Source: Spartobacteria bacterium
GTDB lineage: Bacteria > Verrucomicrobiota > Verrucomicrobiia > Chthoniobacterales > UBA10450
Direction of reading: 5' to 3'
Length of the DNA stretch: 36,029 nt
Assembly: GCA_003169695.1 (NCBI GenBank)
Contig: PNAS01000065.1
Span: 1-36,029, forward strand
In this document: positions 25,599 to 35,730 of the stretch, one piece after another
How the letters are laid out: the number at the start of each line of letters is the position of its first letter
Position numbering within the stretch: the first letter of the stretch is position 1
Notes under the pieces: generated by a model
Databases searched by the model: none
Seen by the model: the letters and a program-made list of their open reading frames with translations, nothing else
What the model was told of the DNA's origin: nothing
Made by a program: the position numbers and the translations under genes

Positions 25599-26588
25599 AT
25601 GCTCGAACGATTCCGCTGCCGAGCACGCTCGAGGCACCGGATGTTACCCCAGATGCGGAAGTTGACACCACGTGGACGCCTGATTGGGTTCGCTGCCTTC
25701 GGCAGCTGCTTGGTGCTCGTCTTTCTGCGCCCCCTGGCCGCATTGGTGGTTCTTGCGACCGGGAGCGAGCTAAACTCGCACATCTTGTTGATACCGTTCA
25801 TATCGGGTTATCTCATTTGTCTTCAGCGTAGCCATCTTCCACAACTATACGATTCTGCGCCGCGATGGACGCTGTCGTTTCTGCTGCTCGGACTTTTGTC
25901 CGCAGCCTCGACCTGGAGCTTGAATCCGACCAAAGGGACTTTGAGCCAGAACGATTATCTGGCACTGATGACTTTTTCGTTTCTTTGTTTGCTGGCGGCA
26001 GGCGGTTTTTTCTTTCTCGGCCGAGAGTTGATGGCCGGGGCTGCGTTCCCGATCGTCTTTTTGATTTTCATGATTCCGATGCCGCTCGCCATGGCAGATT
26101 ATCTCGAAATGGCATCGCAACGTGCCTCGACGGAGGCCGCTAGCCTGTTCTTCGGCATTTCCGGCACGCCGGTGTTGCGGGAGGGCCCCGTGTTTCAATT
26201 GCCGGGGATTGTTATTAGGGTCGCTCAAGAATGTAGTGGCATCCGGTCGAGTTGGATACTTTTTGTCACAAGTATCCTGGCTTCACATTTATTTCTGAAA
26301 AGCCCGTGGCGCCGAGCACTACTGGTCGCTTTCGTAATTCCGCTCGGCATTCTGCGCAACGGGTTCCGGATCGTGGTGATTGGGTTACTCTGCGTTCACG
26401 TGGGGCCGGAAATGATCCACAGCGTCATCCACCGGCGCGGTGGTCCATTCTTTTTTGCGCTCTCCCTGATTCCGTTATTTTTCGTTTTATGGTGGTTGCG
26501 TAGAACTGACGTTGCAGATCCAAGGATGTGTGTGGGGCCGGCAGAATCGCCGTTGGCTGACGTCAAACCGGTGGAGGAACCCCGGTGA
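25599..26588 (+). CDS. Exosortase (PEP-CTERM sorting transpeptidase)
   Basis: A 329-residue polytopic membrane protein. The catalytic triad of the exosortase family is present: Cys212 in VAQECSGIRSS, Arg253 in LGILRNGFRI, and His278 in SVIHRRGGPFFF. FLIFMIPMPLAMADYLE is a typical family segment before the Cys. Exosortases cleave PEP-CTERM tails of secreted proteins and usually sit in exopolysaccharide loci, as here. The start is uncertain: ATG 25599, 25641 or 25653 would all precede the first membrane segment, and the reading frame is open further upstream inside the dehydrogenase gene. No PEP-CTERM substrate gene or clear EpsI-type partner is seen in the window. Confidence 0.86.
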   Translation: MLERFRCRARSRHRMLPQMRKLTPRGRLIGFAAFGSCLVLVFLRPLAALVVLATGSELNSHILLIPFISGYLICLQRSHLPQLYDSAPRWTLSFLLLGLLSAASTWSLNPTKGTLSQNDYLALMTFSFLCLLAAGGFFFLGRELMAGAAFPIVFLIFMIPMPLAMADYLEMASQRASTEAASLFFGISGTPVLREGPVFQLPGIVIRVAQECSGIRSSWILFVTSILASHLFLKSPWRRALLVAFVIPLGILRNGFRIVVIGLLCVHVGPEMIHSVIHRRGGPFFFALSLIPLFFVLWWLRRTDVADPRMCVGPAESPLADVKPVEEPR

Positions 26589-26890
26589 GCACGCGAATGA
26601 CCGCGCCAAACAACCGGAGGACCGATAATCTAATTGTGTTAGGCGCCATCGAACCCCGTTTCTCTCCTTCTCAGCACGGCGTATTTCGCCGTATCGCATC
26701 GAACGGCGGCGCGCGCCAGACCCGGCGCGTCGCAGGAACCGAGCGATAGAGTTCGAATGGGCGATAAGTGTTGCCCGGCACGTTGGGCGGAACAGGCGAG
26801 CGCTGAAACGCCAAGTAATTGCTGATCCCGCGGTCAACGTGCGAGGCGCGCGTAGTATTTTATGTCGACGTGGAGACGCAATAGTTTAAC
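26585..26890 (+). other. Gap after exosortase; possible vestigial reading frame
   Basis: No convincing gene is present. A GTG at 26585 overlaps the exosortase stop (GTGA) and opens a 54-codon frame ending at 26749. The frames that follow are broken by stops, so this may be a remnant of a coupled gene, the position where an exosortase-associated EpsI-like gene often lies. No residue pattern of that family can be confirmed. Confidence 0.25.
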
Positions 26891-27001
26891 ATGAGAAGCT
26901 CAATGAAGAATCCCACCTTGCATCATCGTCCTAGATCAGGCTCCTCGTTAATCGAGGGCAGCGATCGGCTTCAAGGGAAGGGGAAAGGCGCGGCAGCCAC
27001 G

Positions 27002-27598
27002 ATGCGTCGCGCGTTGGAGTTGGCGGCGGGGGCGGCGGTCATCGCGACTTTATTCAGTGCGGGTTGCGAGAGTGCTGGCACTGTGCCCCAAGCCGCAATG
27101 ATACCTTCGCGATCGGTGACGTTGGCTCCAGGCGACACGGTGAAATTGACTTTTCCCGGCGCACCCGAGTTGAGCCAGTCCCAGAAGATTCGGGCGGATG
27201 GGAAATTGAGTCTCCCCCAAATGGGCGAAGTGAAGGCGGCCGGGAAGTCGCTGCCGCAATTTCAAAGTGAGCTCGTGCAGCTGTATCGGTCGCAGCTGAG
27301 GAACACCGATATCCTCGTGACGCTGGAGAGCGGTATGATGCAAGTGTACGTGACGGGCGCCGTGCACAAGCCGGGAAAACTTTCCTTCGATCGTCCGACG
27401 ACAATTTTACAAGTGATCGCCGAGGTTGGTGGAGCGAACGAGTTCGGTTCGCTTAAGAAAGTGCGCGTCGTTCGGCTGGAGAATGGCCAGCAACGGGTGC
27501 AAACTCTCGATCTTCGGTCCGCGATGAAGGGCGCGGCGACTGGAGCATTCTACGTCCGCGACGGCGATATCATCACGATTCCTGAAAGCGCGTTCTGA
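27002..27598 (+). CDS. Wza-like polysaccharide export lipoprotein
   Basis: A 198-residue outer-membrane polysaccharide-export protein. The start at 27002 gives MRRALELAAGAAVIATLFSAGC, a clean lipoprotein signal with Cys22; an ATG at 26891 would add 37 hydrophilic residues before it and is less likely. An AAGGGGAAAGG-like ribosome-binding region lies upstream. After the signal come a Poly_export domain (LAPGDTVKLTFPGAPELS, then SLPQMGEVKAAGKS) and an SLBB-type domain (MQVYVTGAVHKPGKLSF, GDIITIP). The protein is shorter than Wza (about 380 residues), as in many exosortase loci. It should form part of the periplasmic/outer-membrane export channel with a Wzc-like partner that is not in the window. 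Confidence 0.85.
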   Translation: MRRALELAAGAAVIATLFSAGCESAGTVPQAAMIPSRSVTLAPGDTVKLTFPGAPELSQSQKIRADGKLSLPQMGEVKAAGKSLPQFQSELVQLYRSQLRNTDILVTLESGMMQVYVTGAVHKPGKLSFDRPTTILQVIAEVGGANEFGSLKKVRVVRLENGQQRVQTLDLRSAMKGAATGAFYVRDGDIITIPESAF

Positions 27599-27599
27599 G

Positions 27600-27631
27600 C
27601 CTTTGAAACGCGCTTGTCGCGAGCGCAAAGG
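27600..27631. terminator. Hairpin between convergent genes
   Basis: CCTTTG (27600-27605) pairs with CAAAGG (27626-27631), with an inner CGCT/AGCG stem and a small bulge, followed by GTTT. It sits between the stop of the export gene and the stop of the minus-strand pseudogene, so it may be a bidirectional terminator. The U-tract is short. Confidence 0.35.
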
Positions 27632-27632
27632 T

Positions 27633-28763
27633 TTATCCTAGCGCGTAGATCTCGACCAAGGCGACATCCTCCGGGACCGCCCACGCCCCGGACGACCACG
27701 GAGTAATTTCCTGCCGGCAGAGTTAATAGTGATCGCCAATTCTTTTTCGGCAGAGGGCGCCATCCTCGACGCGACGATCTGTGCCTGCTGGTCGCTGCGC
27801 CAATTATCGTTCCGGAAGATCAATAAGCCGTTTCCATCGCAGAGTTCGGGTTCCGGATCCGCCTGCGGCTGAGAAACGTGAGCTTCAGAGGGCTCGGGTC
27901 GATCGCGCGCACGATGACATTTGTCGAATGATCTCCCGTCAGGATAAACCCGGCGATCATCACGTCGTCCCCAAGTCCGACCCGCCCGAGCGTCGAGAGA
28001 TTGACTACTCCTGAGGCTGCGTTGTTGCAGAGTTGATACAGTTCGAATCACGATATTTTGGGAGCCTTTGGTTTCCAGCGAGGCATGTATGCACCGGGTG
28101 GTAAAGTTGTGACCACGATAGAGTCCAAGGCGTCCTTGTGCGTAAGGCCGGTCGCCATCCTTGCTGGATCTTCGTCATCCCGATCGTCATTAGAGGCGAG
28201 TACCGATCCCGTGGGATCGAAAAGCGTGATCACTGGATCTGTCGCAGCGTGTTCTACTCCCGATCTTGTCAGAGATGGTCCTAACCACGGAGAGCCACCT
28301 GCGGGGGTGTTGCCTGTGATGATGAAGCCCCGAATCATTACGTTTTACTCGCTCGTGACGCGAGCCCGAGTTGAGACATTGACGACCGCTGCGCTTGGGA
28401 ATCGGGGTTACAGCGGGCGTAGGCTGAGGGGCCGGGCGAGCCCCCGGAAACATCATAAGATATTTCGGCCGAAAGCTCACTTTCGAGGCCGTCGATATTG
28501 TAAGCTACCGCTGCGAAGTAGTTTGTCTCCCCGTCCTAAAGGTCGCTGGCGTCCGCAACCGGCCCAGGCACATCAACTTGATTGGTGTACACCCGGCTCT
28601 GTCTGCAGTAGAACCGCCGGTAACCGACTCCGGCCGGGTCGCTGTTGGTGTCCCAAATGACAGTGACGTTTTAAGTCGTCGCCACAGCGGTAGTCGCGGC
28701 GATCACACGCCGCAAGAATAAGGCGCAAAGAGTTGGCGCGAATGTTCTTGTAAACGTACGAAT
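27633..28763 (-). pseudogene. Decayed secreted protein: FnIII-like domain plus two Verrucomicrobia-type repeats
   Basis: Read on the minus strand, the order is a signal-like stretch (RTFTRTFAPTLCALFL, its ATG now apparently ATT at 28763-28761), then an FnIII-like domain (NVTVIWDTNSDPAGVGYRR ... ETNYFAAVAYNIDGLESE), a Pro-rich linker (GARPAPQPTPAVTP), and two tandem repeats. Repeat 1 contains VMIRGFIITGNTPAGG, LGPSLTRSGV, DPVITLFDPTGSVLASNDD and TLPPGAYM. Repeat 2 contains VGLGDDVMIAGFILTG, DGNGLLIFRNDNWR, LPAGNYSVVVRGVGG and EDVALVEIYALG before a TAA at 27635-27633. In-frame stops lie near 28673, 28538 and 28347, and at least three frameshifts break repeat 2. The domain type is a common secreted module in Verrucomicrobiota. 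It is clearly no longer translatable. Confidence 0.8.
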
Positions 28764-29041
28764 ACGAGAATTACAGGCGGGCGGTGTACCGGGAGTAATG
28801 AGAGCGGTTTTGGCGGCGAATCGCCGCACGCCAGCGCCTACAGATTTCCGCTCGCAGCCCGGATCAAATCGGGCACATAGCGCCGTCAGCGGGCGGCTGT
28901 GGAATGAAGCCGGGGGCCGGACGAGAGGGATCGACAAAGCGTCTTGAAATATGATGATATCGCCACGACTGAATTCGTGAGACCGCCCTTTGTGCGGCGC
29001 AGCTGTAAAAGACCCCGCCGTCAGTGTCAGACGAGAAACGG
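28764..29041. other. Intergenic region before prsK
   Basis: No gene is seen here. The stretch lies between the decayed start of the minus-strand pseudogene and prsK, so it probably once held divergent promoters. No clear -24/-12 or -35/-10 element could be picked out by eye. Confidence 0.4.
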
Positions 29042-31132
29042 ATGAACACTACCATGTTGTTATACCTAGGGCCCGCATGCTGCGCGTGTCTGGCCGTAGC
29101 CGCAGTGGTTCGTAAGCACAGATCCGTGGCAAGCGGCGCGTTTGCGGCAGGCATGCTGATGCTAGGTGCCGAGAGCGTGTTTGCCGGATTTAGCCTTGCG
29201 GCTGTCACCGCAAACGCCGCACTCGCTTGGCAGCGCTGGGCCCTCATTTCCGAAGCTTTTGTCCCGGGTTTCTGGCTCGCGTTTAGTCTCTCGTATTCTC
29301 GGGGAAACTATAGCGAATTCCTACGCAGGTGGCGTTTCGCATTGGCGATGGTTTTCCTCCTCCCATTGGCGCTGGTGCTCGGTTTCGAGGCGCCGCTGAG
29401 GGAGGTGTCGAGCCCCACCGGTGACGAGTGGCTTCAGGTTAGCGGAACAGGTCGCGTCCTCGCAGCAGTGCGGTTGCTGACCGCGGTTCTGGTGCTCACT
29501 AACCTCGAGAAAACATTTCGCTTAACCGTCGGGACAATGCGATGGCGGATCAAGTTCGTCATGCTGGGAGTCGGTGTGATATTTGGCTCGCGCATCTACA
29601 CAGGAAGCCAGGAGCTGTTATTCTCAATCTACGATCCAAATCTCGCGACTTTCGAAGCCGGCGCGCTCTTCCTCGGGTGCTGCTTGATGGCCATCGCTTA
29701 CCTGAGAACCGGCTTCGCGGAGGCGGACGTTTATCCCTCACGCGCCGTCCTTCAGGGCTCGATCACAGTGCTGGTCGCAGGCTGCTACCTCCTTATTGTC
29801 GGGGTGCTGGCGCAGATTGTCGCTGCGATGGGCGGTGTGCGTCATTTCCGTGCCCAAGCGTTCCTCGTATTGCTAGGAATCGTTGGACTAGCGACCATCC
29901 TTCTGTCGGATCGGTTTCGACAGGGCCTACAGCGCTTCATCACCCGTCATTTCCGACGTCCCCAACACGATTTTGAGAAGGTTTGGACGGAATTAACGGG
30001 GCGGCTCTCCAATGCACCCGACGAACATCGGGTCGCGGCATCTGCCGCTCGCCTGATTTCTGAAACGTTCAACGTGCTTGCAGTACGGATCTGGCTGATT
30101 GATGCAGAACGAGATGAATTAGCGCTGATCGGTTCGACATCTGACGAGGAGGCGAACGTCGAACGAGAGCAGCGACTTAGCGTCGGATTGGCGGAACTGC
30201 GCTCGATCTCCCGGACGACCAATCTGGATGAACTTTGTTTCACTGGGACAAACGACCTCAAGGAAGCGAATCCGACACACTTTGCTCATGGGGGTCATCG
30301 TGTCGCCGTGCCCCTAATTTCCGGCGAGCAGTGGCTCGGCCTGGCTGTCCTGGCTGATCGCGTCAGCGGCGTCCCGTATACGATGGAGGAGTTCGAACTG
30401 CTGAGGTGTATCGGGAATCAAGTGGCAGCTGGCCTGCTTAATTTGCGTCTTACGGGTGAGATCATGCGAGCGAAAGAACTAGAAGCCTTTCAGACTGTTT
30501 CGGCCTTTTTCGCGCACGATCTCAAGAATGCCGCCTCGACGTTGAATCTAACTCTGCAGAATCTGCCGACCCGTTTTGATGATCCTGAGTTCCGAGCAGA
30601 CGCGCTTCGCGGTATCGCGAGTACGGTTGACCGAATCAATACTGTAACCAGCAGGTTGAGTTCGCTGCGTGATCCAATTGAGATTAGGGTAGTCGAGCTT
30701 GATCCGAACCAGCTGATGACAGAGGCAGCGAGGGTTTTTGAGGAGGATCCATCGCTCGTTGTGATCAAAAATCTCAATCCCGTCTCCAAGATTCACGCCG
30801 ACCGCGAACAGATTCGAAGTGTGCTGACAAACTTGCTTTTGAATGCGCGCGACGCAGTCTCAGGTGGTGGCGAGATCAGGCTCGAAACGACGGAAGGCAA
30901 CGGACGCGTGATCCTATCTGTCGCCGACAGCGGATGCGGTATGACTGCCGACTTCCTGCGCACATCGCTATTTCGACCGTTCCGGACAACGAAGACGCGC
31001 GGCATCGGGATTGGCATGTTCCAGACCAAGGTGATTGTTGAAGCCCATGGAGGGATGATTCAGGTGATTAGCGCCCCGGAACAGGGCTCGACTTTTCGCG
31101 TCACATTGCCGATTCAAAAGACGGAGCTATGA
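29042..31132 (+). CDS. prsK: Exosortase-system sensor histidine kinase PrsK
   Basis: A 696-residue membrane histidine kinase. The N-terminal ~290 residues have about eight hydrophobic segments. A GAF-like region follows (about 320-470), then the phosphoacceptor box FFAHDLKN (His492) and an HATPase_c domain with NLLLNARDAV (N box), DSGCGMT (G1) and GIGIGMFQTK (G2). The HDLKN box and overall plan are those of PrsK, the kinase that partners PrsR in PEP-CTERM/exosortase systems. The ATG at 29042 is chosen; a GTG at 29024 would add six residues. Its stop overlaps the prsR start (ATGA, 31129-31132), so the pair is translationally coupled. The signal sensed is unknown. Confidence 0.88.
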   Translation: MNTTMLLYLGPACCACLAVAAVVRKHRSVASGAFAAGMLMLGAESVFAGFSLAAVTANAALAWQRWALISEAFVPGFWLAFSLSYSRGNYSEFLRRWRFALAMVFLLPLALVLGFEAPLREVSSPTGDEWLQVSGTGRVLAAVRLLTAVLVLTNLEKTFRLTVGTMRWRIKFVMLGVGVIFGSRIYTGSQELLFSIYDPNLATFEAGALFLGCCLMAIAYLRTGFAEADVYPSRAVLQGSITVLVAGCYLLIVGVLAQIVAAMGGVRHFRAQAFLVLLGIVGLATILLSDRFRQGLQRFITRHFRRPQHDFEKVWTELTGRLSNAPDEHRVAASAARLISETFNVLAVRIWLIDAERDELALIGSTSDEEANVEREQRLSVGLAELRSISRTTNLDELCFTGTNDLKEANPTHFAHGGHRVAVPLISGEQWLGLAVLADRVSGVPYTMEEFELLRCIGNQVAAGLLNLRLTGEIMRAKELEAFQTVSAFFAHDLKNAASTLNLTLQNLPTRFDDPEFRADALRGIASTVDRINTVTSRLSSLRDPIEIRVVELDPNQLMTEAARVFEEDPSLVVIKNLNPVSKIHADREQIRSVLTNLLLNARDAVSGGGEIRLETTEGNGRVILSVADSGCGMTADFLRTSLFRPFRTTKTRGIGIGMFQTKVIVEAHGGMIQVISAPEQGSTFRVTLPIQKTEL

Positions 31133-32496
31133 AGCAGAAATTACTCATCGTAGATGATGACGACGCGATCCGGACGCAGATGAAATGGGCGTTGAGTGAC
31201 TATTATGAAATCCTGCTCGCAGAGAACCACGCGGGTGCCTTGAGCACCTTCAGAAGGGAACGCCCGGCGGTTACACTACTCGATCTCGGTTTGCCGCCGC
31301 GCCCGAACGATCCGGACCAAGGGCTCGCCACATTATCGGAAATTCTCTCTGTCGAACCGCAGGCGAAAGTCATTATCATCTCGGGCCAGGGAGAGAAGAA
31401 AAATGCGCTCGAGGCCGTCGGCGCTGGCGCGTACGACTTTCTGTGCAAGCCGGTGGACGTGGATGAGCTGACCCTGATCCTCAGGCGCTGCATTCATGTC
31501 GTCGAACTCGAGCGCGAATACCTCGAGATGCAGCAACGCACCCGCGCCGACGTGTTCGAAGACATGCTGGGCGCAAGCAGCCAGATGCAGGGGGTTTTCG
31601 CATTCATTCGCAAAGTGGCGGGGACGACCGCGCCGGTGCTCCTGCTCGGCGAAAGCGGAACCGGGAAAGAAATGGCGGCTGTTGCGATACATCACCGAAG
31701 CCCTCGGAACGGCGGCCCTTTCATTGCCATCAACTGCAATGCCATTCCTGAAAATCTTCTCGAAAGCGAGCTATTCGGTCACGAAAAAGGGGCATTCACT
31801 GGCGCGCACATGCAACGGAAAGGGCTCGTTGAATCGGCTGCGGGCGGGACTTTGTTCCTCGATGAGATAGGTGATTTGCCACCCGCGGTCCAAGTAAAGC
31901 TACTGCGATTTCTCCAAGAACAAACGTTTCAGCGAGTCGGCGGACGCCAGGCACTGCACGCCGATGTCCGCGTCATTGCCGCGACCCACGCTGACCTGAA
32001 GAAGACAATCGCGAGTGGCAAATTCCGCGAGGACCTGTATTTCCGGCTCGCGGTAGTCGTGATCAAATTGCCTCCGCTGCGCGAACGCGGTGATGATGTA
32101 AACCACGTCGCGCGCGAGTTTCTCCACCGGTATTCCGCCCAGTCTGAGCGGAAAAACCTTTCGTTCGCGCCAGACGCCCTTCGCGCGATCAGCGGCCATG
32201 CATGGCCGGGTAACGTCCGCGAACTCCAAAACCGCGTGAAGCGCGCGGTGATTATGGCGGAGGGAAAGCGGATTACCGCCGCCGATCTTGAACTTGACGA
32301 CTCGGGCGAGATGGTGCCGCCCACCACCCTTAAAGAGGCTCGCGAACAGGTCGAGCGAGAAATGATTCAGCGCACGTTAAAGAGAAACTCGGGTAAAATC
32401 ACTTCCGCTGCTGCCGAGCTTGGGATCAGCCGGCCGACTCTTTACGAATTGATGGAAAAACTTGGCGTCGCTAAAGAGCGTGCCAACGCCGACTAA
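31129..32496 (+). CDS. prsR: Sigma-54-dependent response regulator PrsR
   Basis: A 455-residue NtrC-type regulator. The receiver domain has the acidic DDDD cluster (9-12), phospho-acceptor Asp52 in LLDLGLPP and Lys107 in FLCKPVD. The AAA+ domain has Walker A GESGTGKE (174-181) and the sigma-54-contacting GAFTGA loop (221-226). The C-terminus ends in a Fis-type helix-turn-helix ([21 protein letters not shown]). The [17 protein letters not shown] wording is characteristic of PrsR from exosortase systems, which activates PEP-CTERM gene promoters with RpoN. It is coupled to prsK. A candidate -24/-12 element at 36012-36028 may be one of its targets. Confidence 0.9.
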   Translation: MKQKLLIVDDDDAIRTQMKWALSDYYEILLAENHAGALSTFRRERPAVTLLDLGLPPRPNDPDQGLATLSEILSVEPQAKVIIISGQGEKKNALEAVGAGAYDFLCKPVDVDELTLILRRCIHVVELEREYLEMQQRTRADVFEDMLGASSQMQGVFAFIRKVAGTTAPVLLLGESGTGKEMAAVAIHHRSPRNGGPFIAINCNAIPENLLESELFGHEKGAFTGAHMQRKGLVESAAGGTLFLDEIGDLPPAVQVKLLRFLQEQTFQRVGGRQALHADVRVIAATHADLKKTIASGKFREDLYFRLAVVVIKLPPLRERGDDVNHVAREFLHRYSAQSERKNLSFAPDALRAISGHAWPGNVRELQNRVKRAVIMAEGKRITAADLELDDSGEMVPPTTLKEAREQVEREMIQRTLKRNSGKITSAAAELGISRPTLYELMEKLGVAKERANAD

Positions 32497-32520
32497 GATC
32501 GACATCCAACCTACGGTCCA

Positions 32521-35500
32521 ATGAAAACATCGAAGACTCTATTCACAATTTTGACGATAATTTTTGCGGTGACGCTCATCACCGCCTGCTCCAAAGAAAG
32601 CCGGAAAGCGCGGCTTCTTGGCGAAGCAGACAATTATTTCAAAACGGGAAACTACGACAACGCCAAGCTCACCTACCTGAACGTGCTGCAGCTAGATTCG
32701 CAAGACGCTCTTGCCTTTGAAAGGATCGGGGCCATGTGGTTCGAGGCAGGCGTGCCGTTGCGCGCCGGTGCATTTCTCCTCAAGGCGAGCGAGCTGGCGC
32801 CCAACAATGCCGAAAACCGGCTGCGGCTTGCCCGTTGCTATATCGCCTTCCACCAAATCGCCGAGGCCAAGAAAGAAGCGCTCAAAGTGATCGAGCAATT
32901 CCCGGAAAATGGCGATGCCATTGTCACTTTGACTGAGGCGGCATTGAGCAAAGAAGATATTGAGGGCGCCGAGCAACAGCTCCAAAAATTTCCGCAGAAG
33001 GACGGCATTTCCTTCCACCTCGCCTCGGCCAATCTTTTTCTCCGCAAAGGCGATCTTACCGCGGCCGAAAATGCCGTTAAGCAGGCGCTCGTTTTAGATG
33101 CTAAATCGAGCGCCGCGCATATGGCGATGGGCGTTTTACATTTGTTTCAAAAAGACACAAAACAGGCCGGCGAAGATTTCAAAACCGCCGCAGATCTTGC
33201 CCCCGCACGATCGACCGAACGGCTCAAATACGCCCAGCTCATGGCCGTCACCGGCGACGCCGAGGAAGCAAAGAAGGTTTTGACCGAGACGACGAAGCGG
33301 GCGCCCGATTATCTTCCAGCCTGGTGCGTCCTGGCCGAGATTTCGCTCAAAAACAAAAAATACGACGAGGCGCTGTCGCTCCTGGAAAATGTTTTCGGCC
33401 GGGACGCGGAAAACCCAGAGGGACGCAGACTCGAGGGCGAGGTCCGCCTCGCTAAGGGCGAGACGAAGAAATCGATCGCTGTTTTAGAGCGATTGGACCA
33501 AAACTATCCAGGCGTTCCCACCATCAAGTTTCAGTTGGCACGCGCCTACCTCCAAGATAACGACGTTAATCAAGCGAATCTCGCATTGACTCAAGCCATC
33601 TCGGCAGATCCGAATTACGCCGACGCCATTCTGCTTTTGGCCGAGATCAATCTTCGCACCGGCCATCCCGACATGGTGATAGCGCCGGTAACTGATCTGT
33701 TGAGGAAAGCGCCCGCTCTGCCGCGGCCGCGCGCGCTTCTGGCCGATGCCTACCGTTTGCTAGGCCGGCTGGACGATTCCGCAGCGGCCACTCGTGAGCA
33801 GATCAAGCTTGCGCCAGACGATCCGCAACCCCAAATCTCTCTCGGTCTCATTCTTCGGCAGGCCAACAAAAATGTCGAAGCACGCAAGGCGTTGGAGAAA
33901 GCGGCGGAGCTGGCACCGGAGAACCCGATGCCGGTCGATCAACTCGTCGAGCTCGATCTGTTGGATAAGAATTTCGACGCCGCCCGGCAGAGAGTGCAAC
34001 GCCATTTTCAAAAAGCGCCCGACTCGGCGGGCGCCCATTATTTGGAAGGCAAAATATTGGTTGCCGAAGGAAAATGGGATCCCGCCGAAGCAGCATTGCA
34101 GAAAACGCTGGAGCTCGACCCGAATTTTTCCAGTGCTTACGATTTGTTGGTCCAGACTTACCTCGCTGCGAACAAACTTCCGCAGGCGAGCAGCGAGTTG
34201 CGGACTTTCCTCGACAAAAATCCGGAAAATTTGGGCGCGCTGATGCTTTTGGCGCTCATCTACGAAAAAATGAATGATTTTCCCAAGGCTCGCGACGCTT
34301 ACGAAAAGTTACTTTCGAAAAGTCCGGATTTTGTGCTCGCCCTGAATAATCTCGCCTATCTTTACGCCGAGCGATTGAACAATCTCGACAAGGCTTTCGA
34401 ACTGGCGCGTAAAGCCCGCGATTTGCAGCCAACTGAAGCTTCGGTTGGCGATACTCTGGGCTGGGTTCTTTACAAGCGCGGCGATTACCAGAAGGCCTTA
34501 ACGATTCTTCGAGAAACCGCCGAAAAAGTTCCCGACAATCCGGAAGTACAATTTCACCTGGGAATGGCCAGTTATATGATGGGGCAGACCGAGGCGGCCC
34601 GAGGCGCCTTGCAGAAGGCTGCGAGCGCAAAAATTGATTTTCCGGCCAAAGAGGAAGCCAGGCAACGGCTGGCTTTGCTGGAGGGCAACGCTCAGGAGCA
34701 ATTGTCAATCGTGCAACTCGAACAGATGGCGAAGCAACAGCCTAACGACCTTCTGGCCCAAATGCGTCTCGGCGAAGTATACGAAACGCAGGGTGAATCC
34801 ACCAAGGCGGCGGCCGCTTACGAACAGGCATTGAAGCTGAATCCAAAGCTGGTCGCGGCCATGACCAAGCTAGCCCAGCTCAACGCCGGCCCGCTCCAAA
34901 ACAAGGAGAGGGCCCTCGAATATGCCAGGAAAGCAAGAGATCTCGCCCCCGCTGATCCGCAAGTCGCCGCCATTCTTGGCAAAATCGCCTATCAAGCGGG
35001 AAATTTTGCCTGGTCCTATGGTCTACTCCACGACGCCGCCCGCCAGCTCGCGAGCGATGCTGCGATTCAGTACGATTTGGCTTGGGCGGCTTATAACTCG
35101 GGACGAGTCGCCGAAGCGCAACAGGCGATGCAAACGGCCTTGAAAGCGAAGCCGGACTCGCAGCAGGCGGCCAACGCAAGACAGTTCCTGGCAATTACCG
35201 CGTTGGATGAACCCCCAAAAGACCTCGCCGCTTCCGAGCCGGAAGTGCAAAAAATTCTTAATTCAAATGCTGATTATATTCCCGCGCTCATGGCCAAAGC
35301 TGCTCTTCAGGCACAACGCGGCCAGACAAAGCTGGCGGCCGAAACGTACATCGACATCTTGCGCCGGTTGCCTGATTTCGCCCAGGGGCAGAAACGCCTC
35401 GCGGCGTTGTACGCAGACGATCCAGCGAACACAACTGCCGCTTACGACCTTGTCACAAAAGCCCGCAAGACTTTGCCGGACGATGCGGAGCTGGCGGAGA

Positions 35501-35730
35501 CCCTGGGGCACGTCAGTTACCAAAGAAAGGAATACTCGCGCGCCGTCCAGTGGTTGCAGGAGAGCAGCCGGAAAAAGCCGCTGACTGCAAAATCTCTTTT
35601 TTACCTGGGAATGTCTCAACTCCAGGCAAAACAAAAAACCGAGGCACGTGCGGCCCTCAATCAAGCCCTGACAGCCGGCCTTCAAGAGCCGCAAGCCACC
35701 GAAGCCAAGCGCGTCCTCGCCGATTTATAG
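32521..35730 (+). CDS. prsT: TPR-repeat lipoprotein PrsT
   Basis: A 1069-residue lipoprotein. The signal peptide ends in the lipobox LITAC (Cys23). The rest is a long run of TPR units, with recurring patterns such as GNYDNAKLTYLNVLQLDSQ, ALEKAAELAPENP, LEYARKARDLAPADP and LGMASYMMGQTEAARGALQKA. Members of this family accompany exosortase, PrsK and PrsR and are thought to act as an envelope scaffold in polysaccharide assembly or export; the precise role is not established. It is somewhat longer than the roughly 900 residues I recall for proteobacterial PrsT. It begins 24 bases after prsR and is probably in the same operon. Codon usage appears even throughout. Confidence 0.86.
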   Translation: MKTSKTLFTILTIIFAVTLITACSKESRKARLLGEADNYFKTGNYDNAKLTYLNVLQLDSQDALAFERIGAMWFEAGVPLRAGAFLLKASELAPNNAENRLRLARCYIAFHQIAEAKKEALKVIEQFPENGDAIVTLTEAALSKEDIEGAEQQLQKFPQKDGISFHLASANLFLRKGDLTAAENAVKQALVLDAKSSAAHMAMGVLHLFQKDTKQAGEDFKTAADLAPARSTERLKYAQLMAVTGDAEEAKKVLTETTKRAPDYLPAWCVLAEISLKNKKYDEALSLLENVFGRDAENPEGRRLEGEVRLAKGETKKSIAVLERLDQNYPGVPTIKFQLARAYLQDNDVNQANLALTQAISADPNYADAILLLAEINLRTGHPDMVIAPVTDLLRKAPALPRPRALLADAYRLLGRLDDSAAATREQIKLAPDDPQPQISLGLILRQANKNVEARKALEKAAELAPENPMPVDQLVELDLLDKNFDAARQRVQRHFQKAPDSAGAHYLEGKILVAEGKWDPAEAALQKTLELDPNFSSAYDLLVQTYLAANKLPQASSELRTFLDKNPENLGALMLLALIYEKMNDFPKARDAYEKLLSKSPDFVLALNNLAYLYAERLNNLDKAFELARKARDLQPTEASVGDTLGWVLYKRGDYQKALTILRETAEKVPDNPEVQFHLGMASYMMGQTEAARGALQKAASAKIDFPAKEEARQRLALLEGNAQEQLSIVQLEQMAKQQPNDLLAQMRLGEVYETQGESTKAAAAYEQALKLNPKLVAAMTKLAQLNAGPLQNKERALEYARKARDLAPADPQVAAILGKIAYQAGNFAWSYGLLHDAARQLASDAAIQYDLAWAAYNSGRVAEAQQAMQTALKAKPDSQQAANARQFLAITALDEPPKDLAASEPEVQKILNSNADYIPALMAKAALQAQRGQTKLAAETYIDILRRLPDFAQGQKRLAALYADDPANTTAAYDLVTKARKTLPDDAELAETLGHVSYQRKEYSRAVQWLQESSRKKPLTAKSLFYLGMSQLQAKQKTEARAALNQALTAGLQEPQATEAKRVLADL

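Noticed and set aside
26640..26840. Minus-strand protein-like stretch (NYLAFQRSPVPPNVPGN)
   Set aside because: It is open only between stops with no start codon, is short, and shows no recognisable family. It may be chance in GC-rich DNA.
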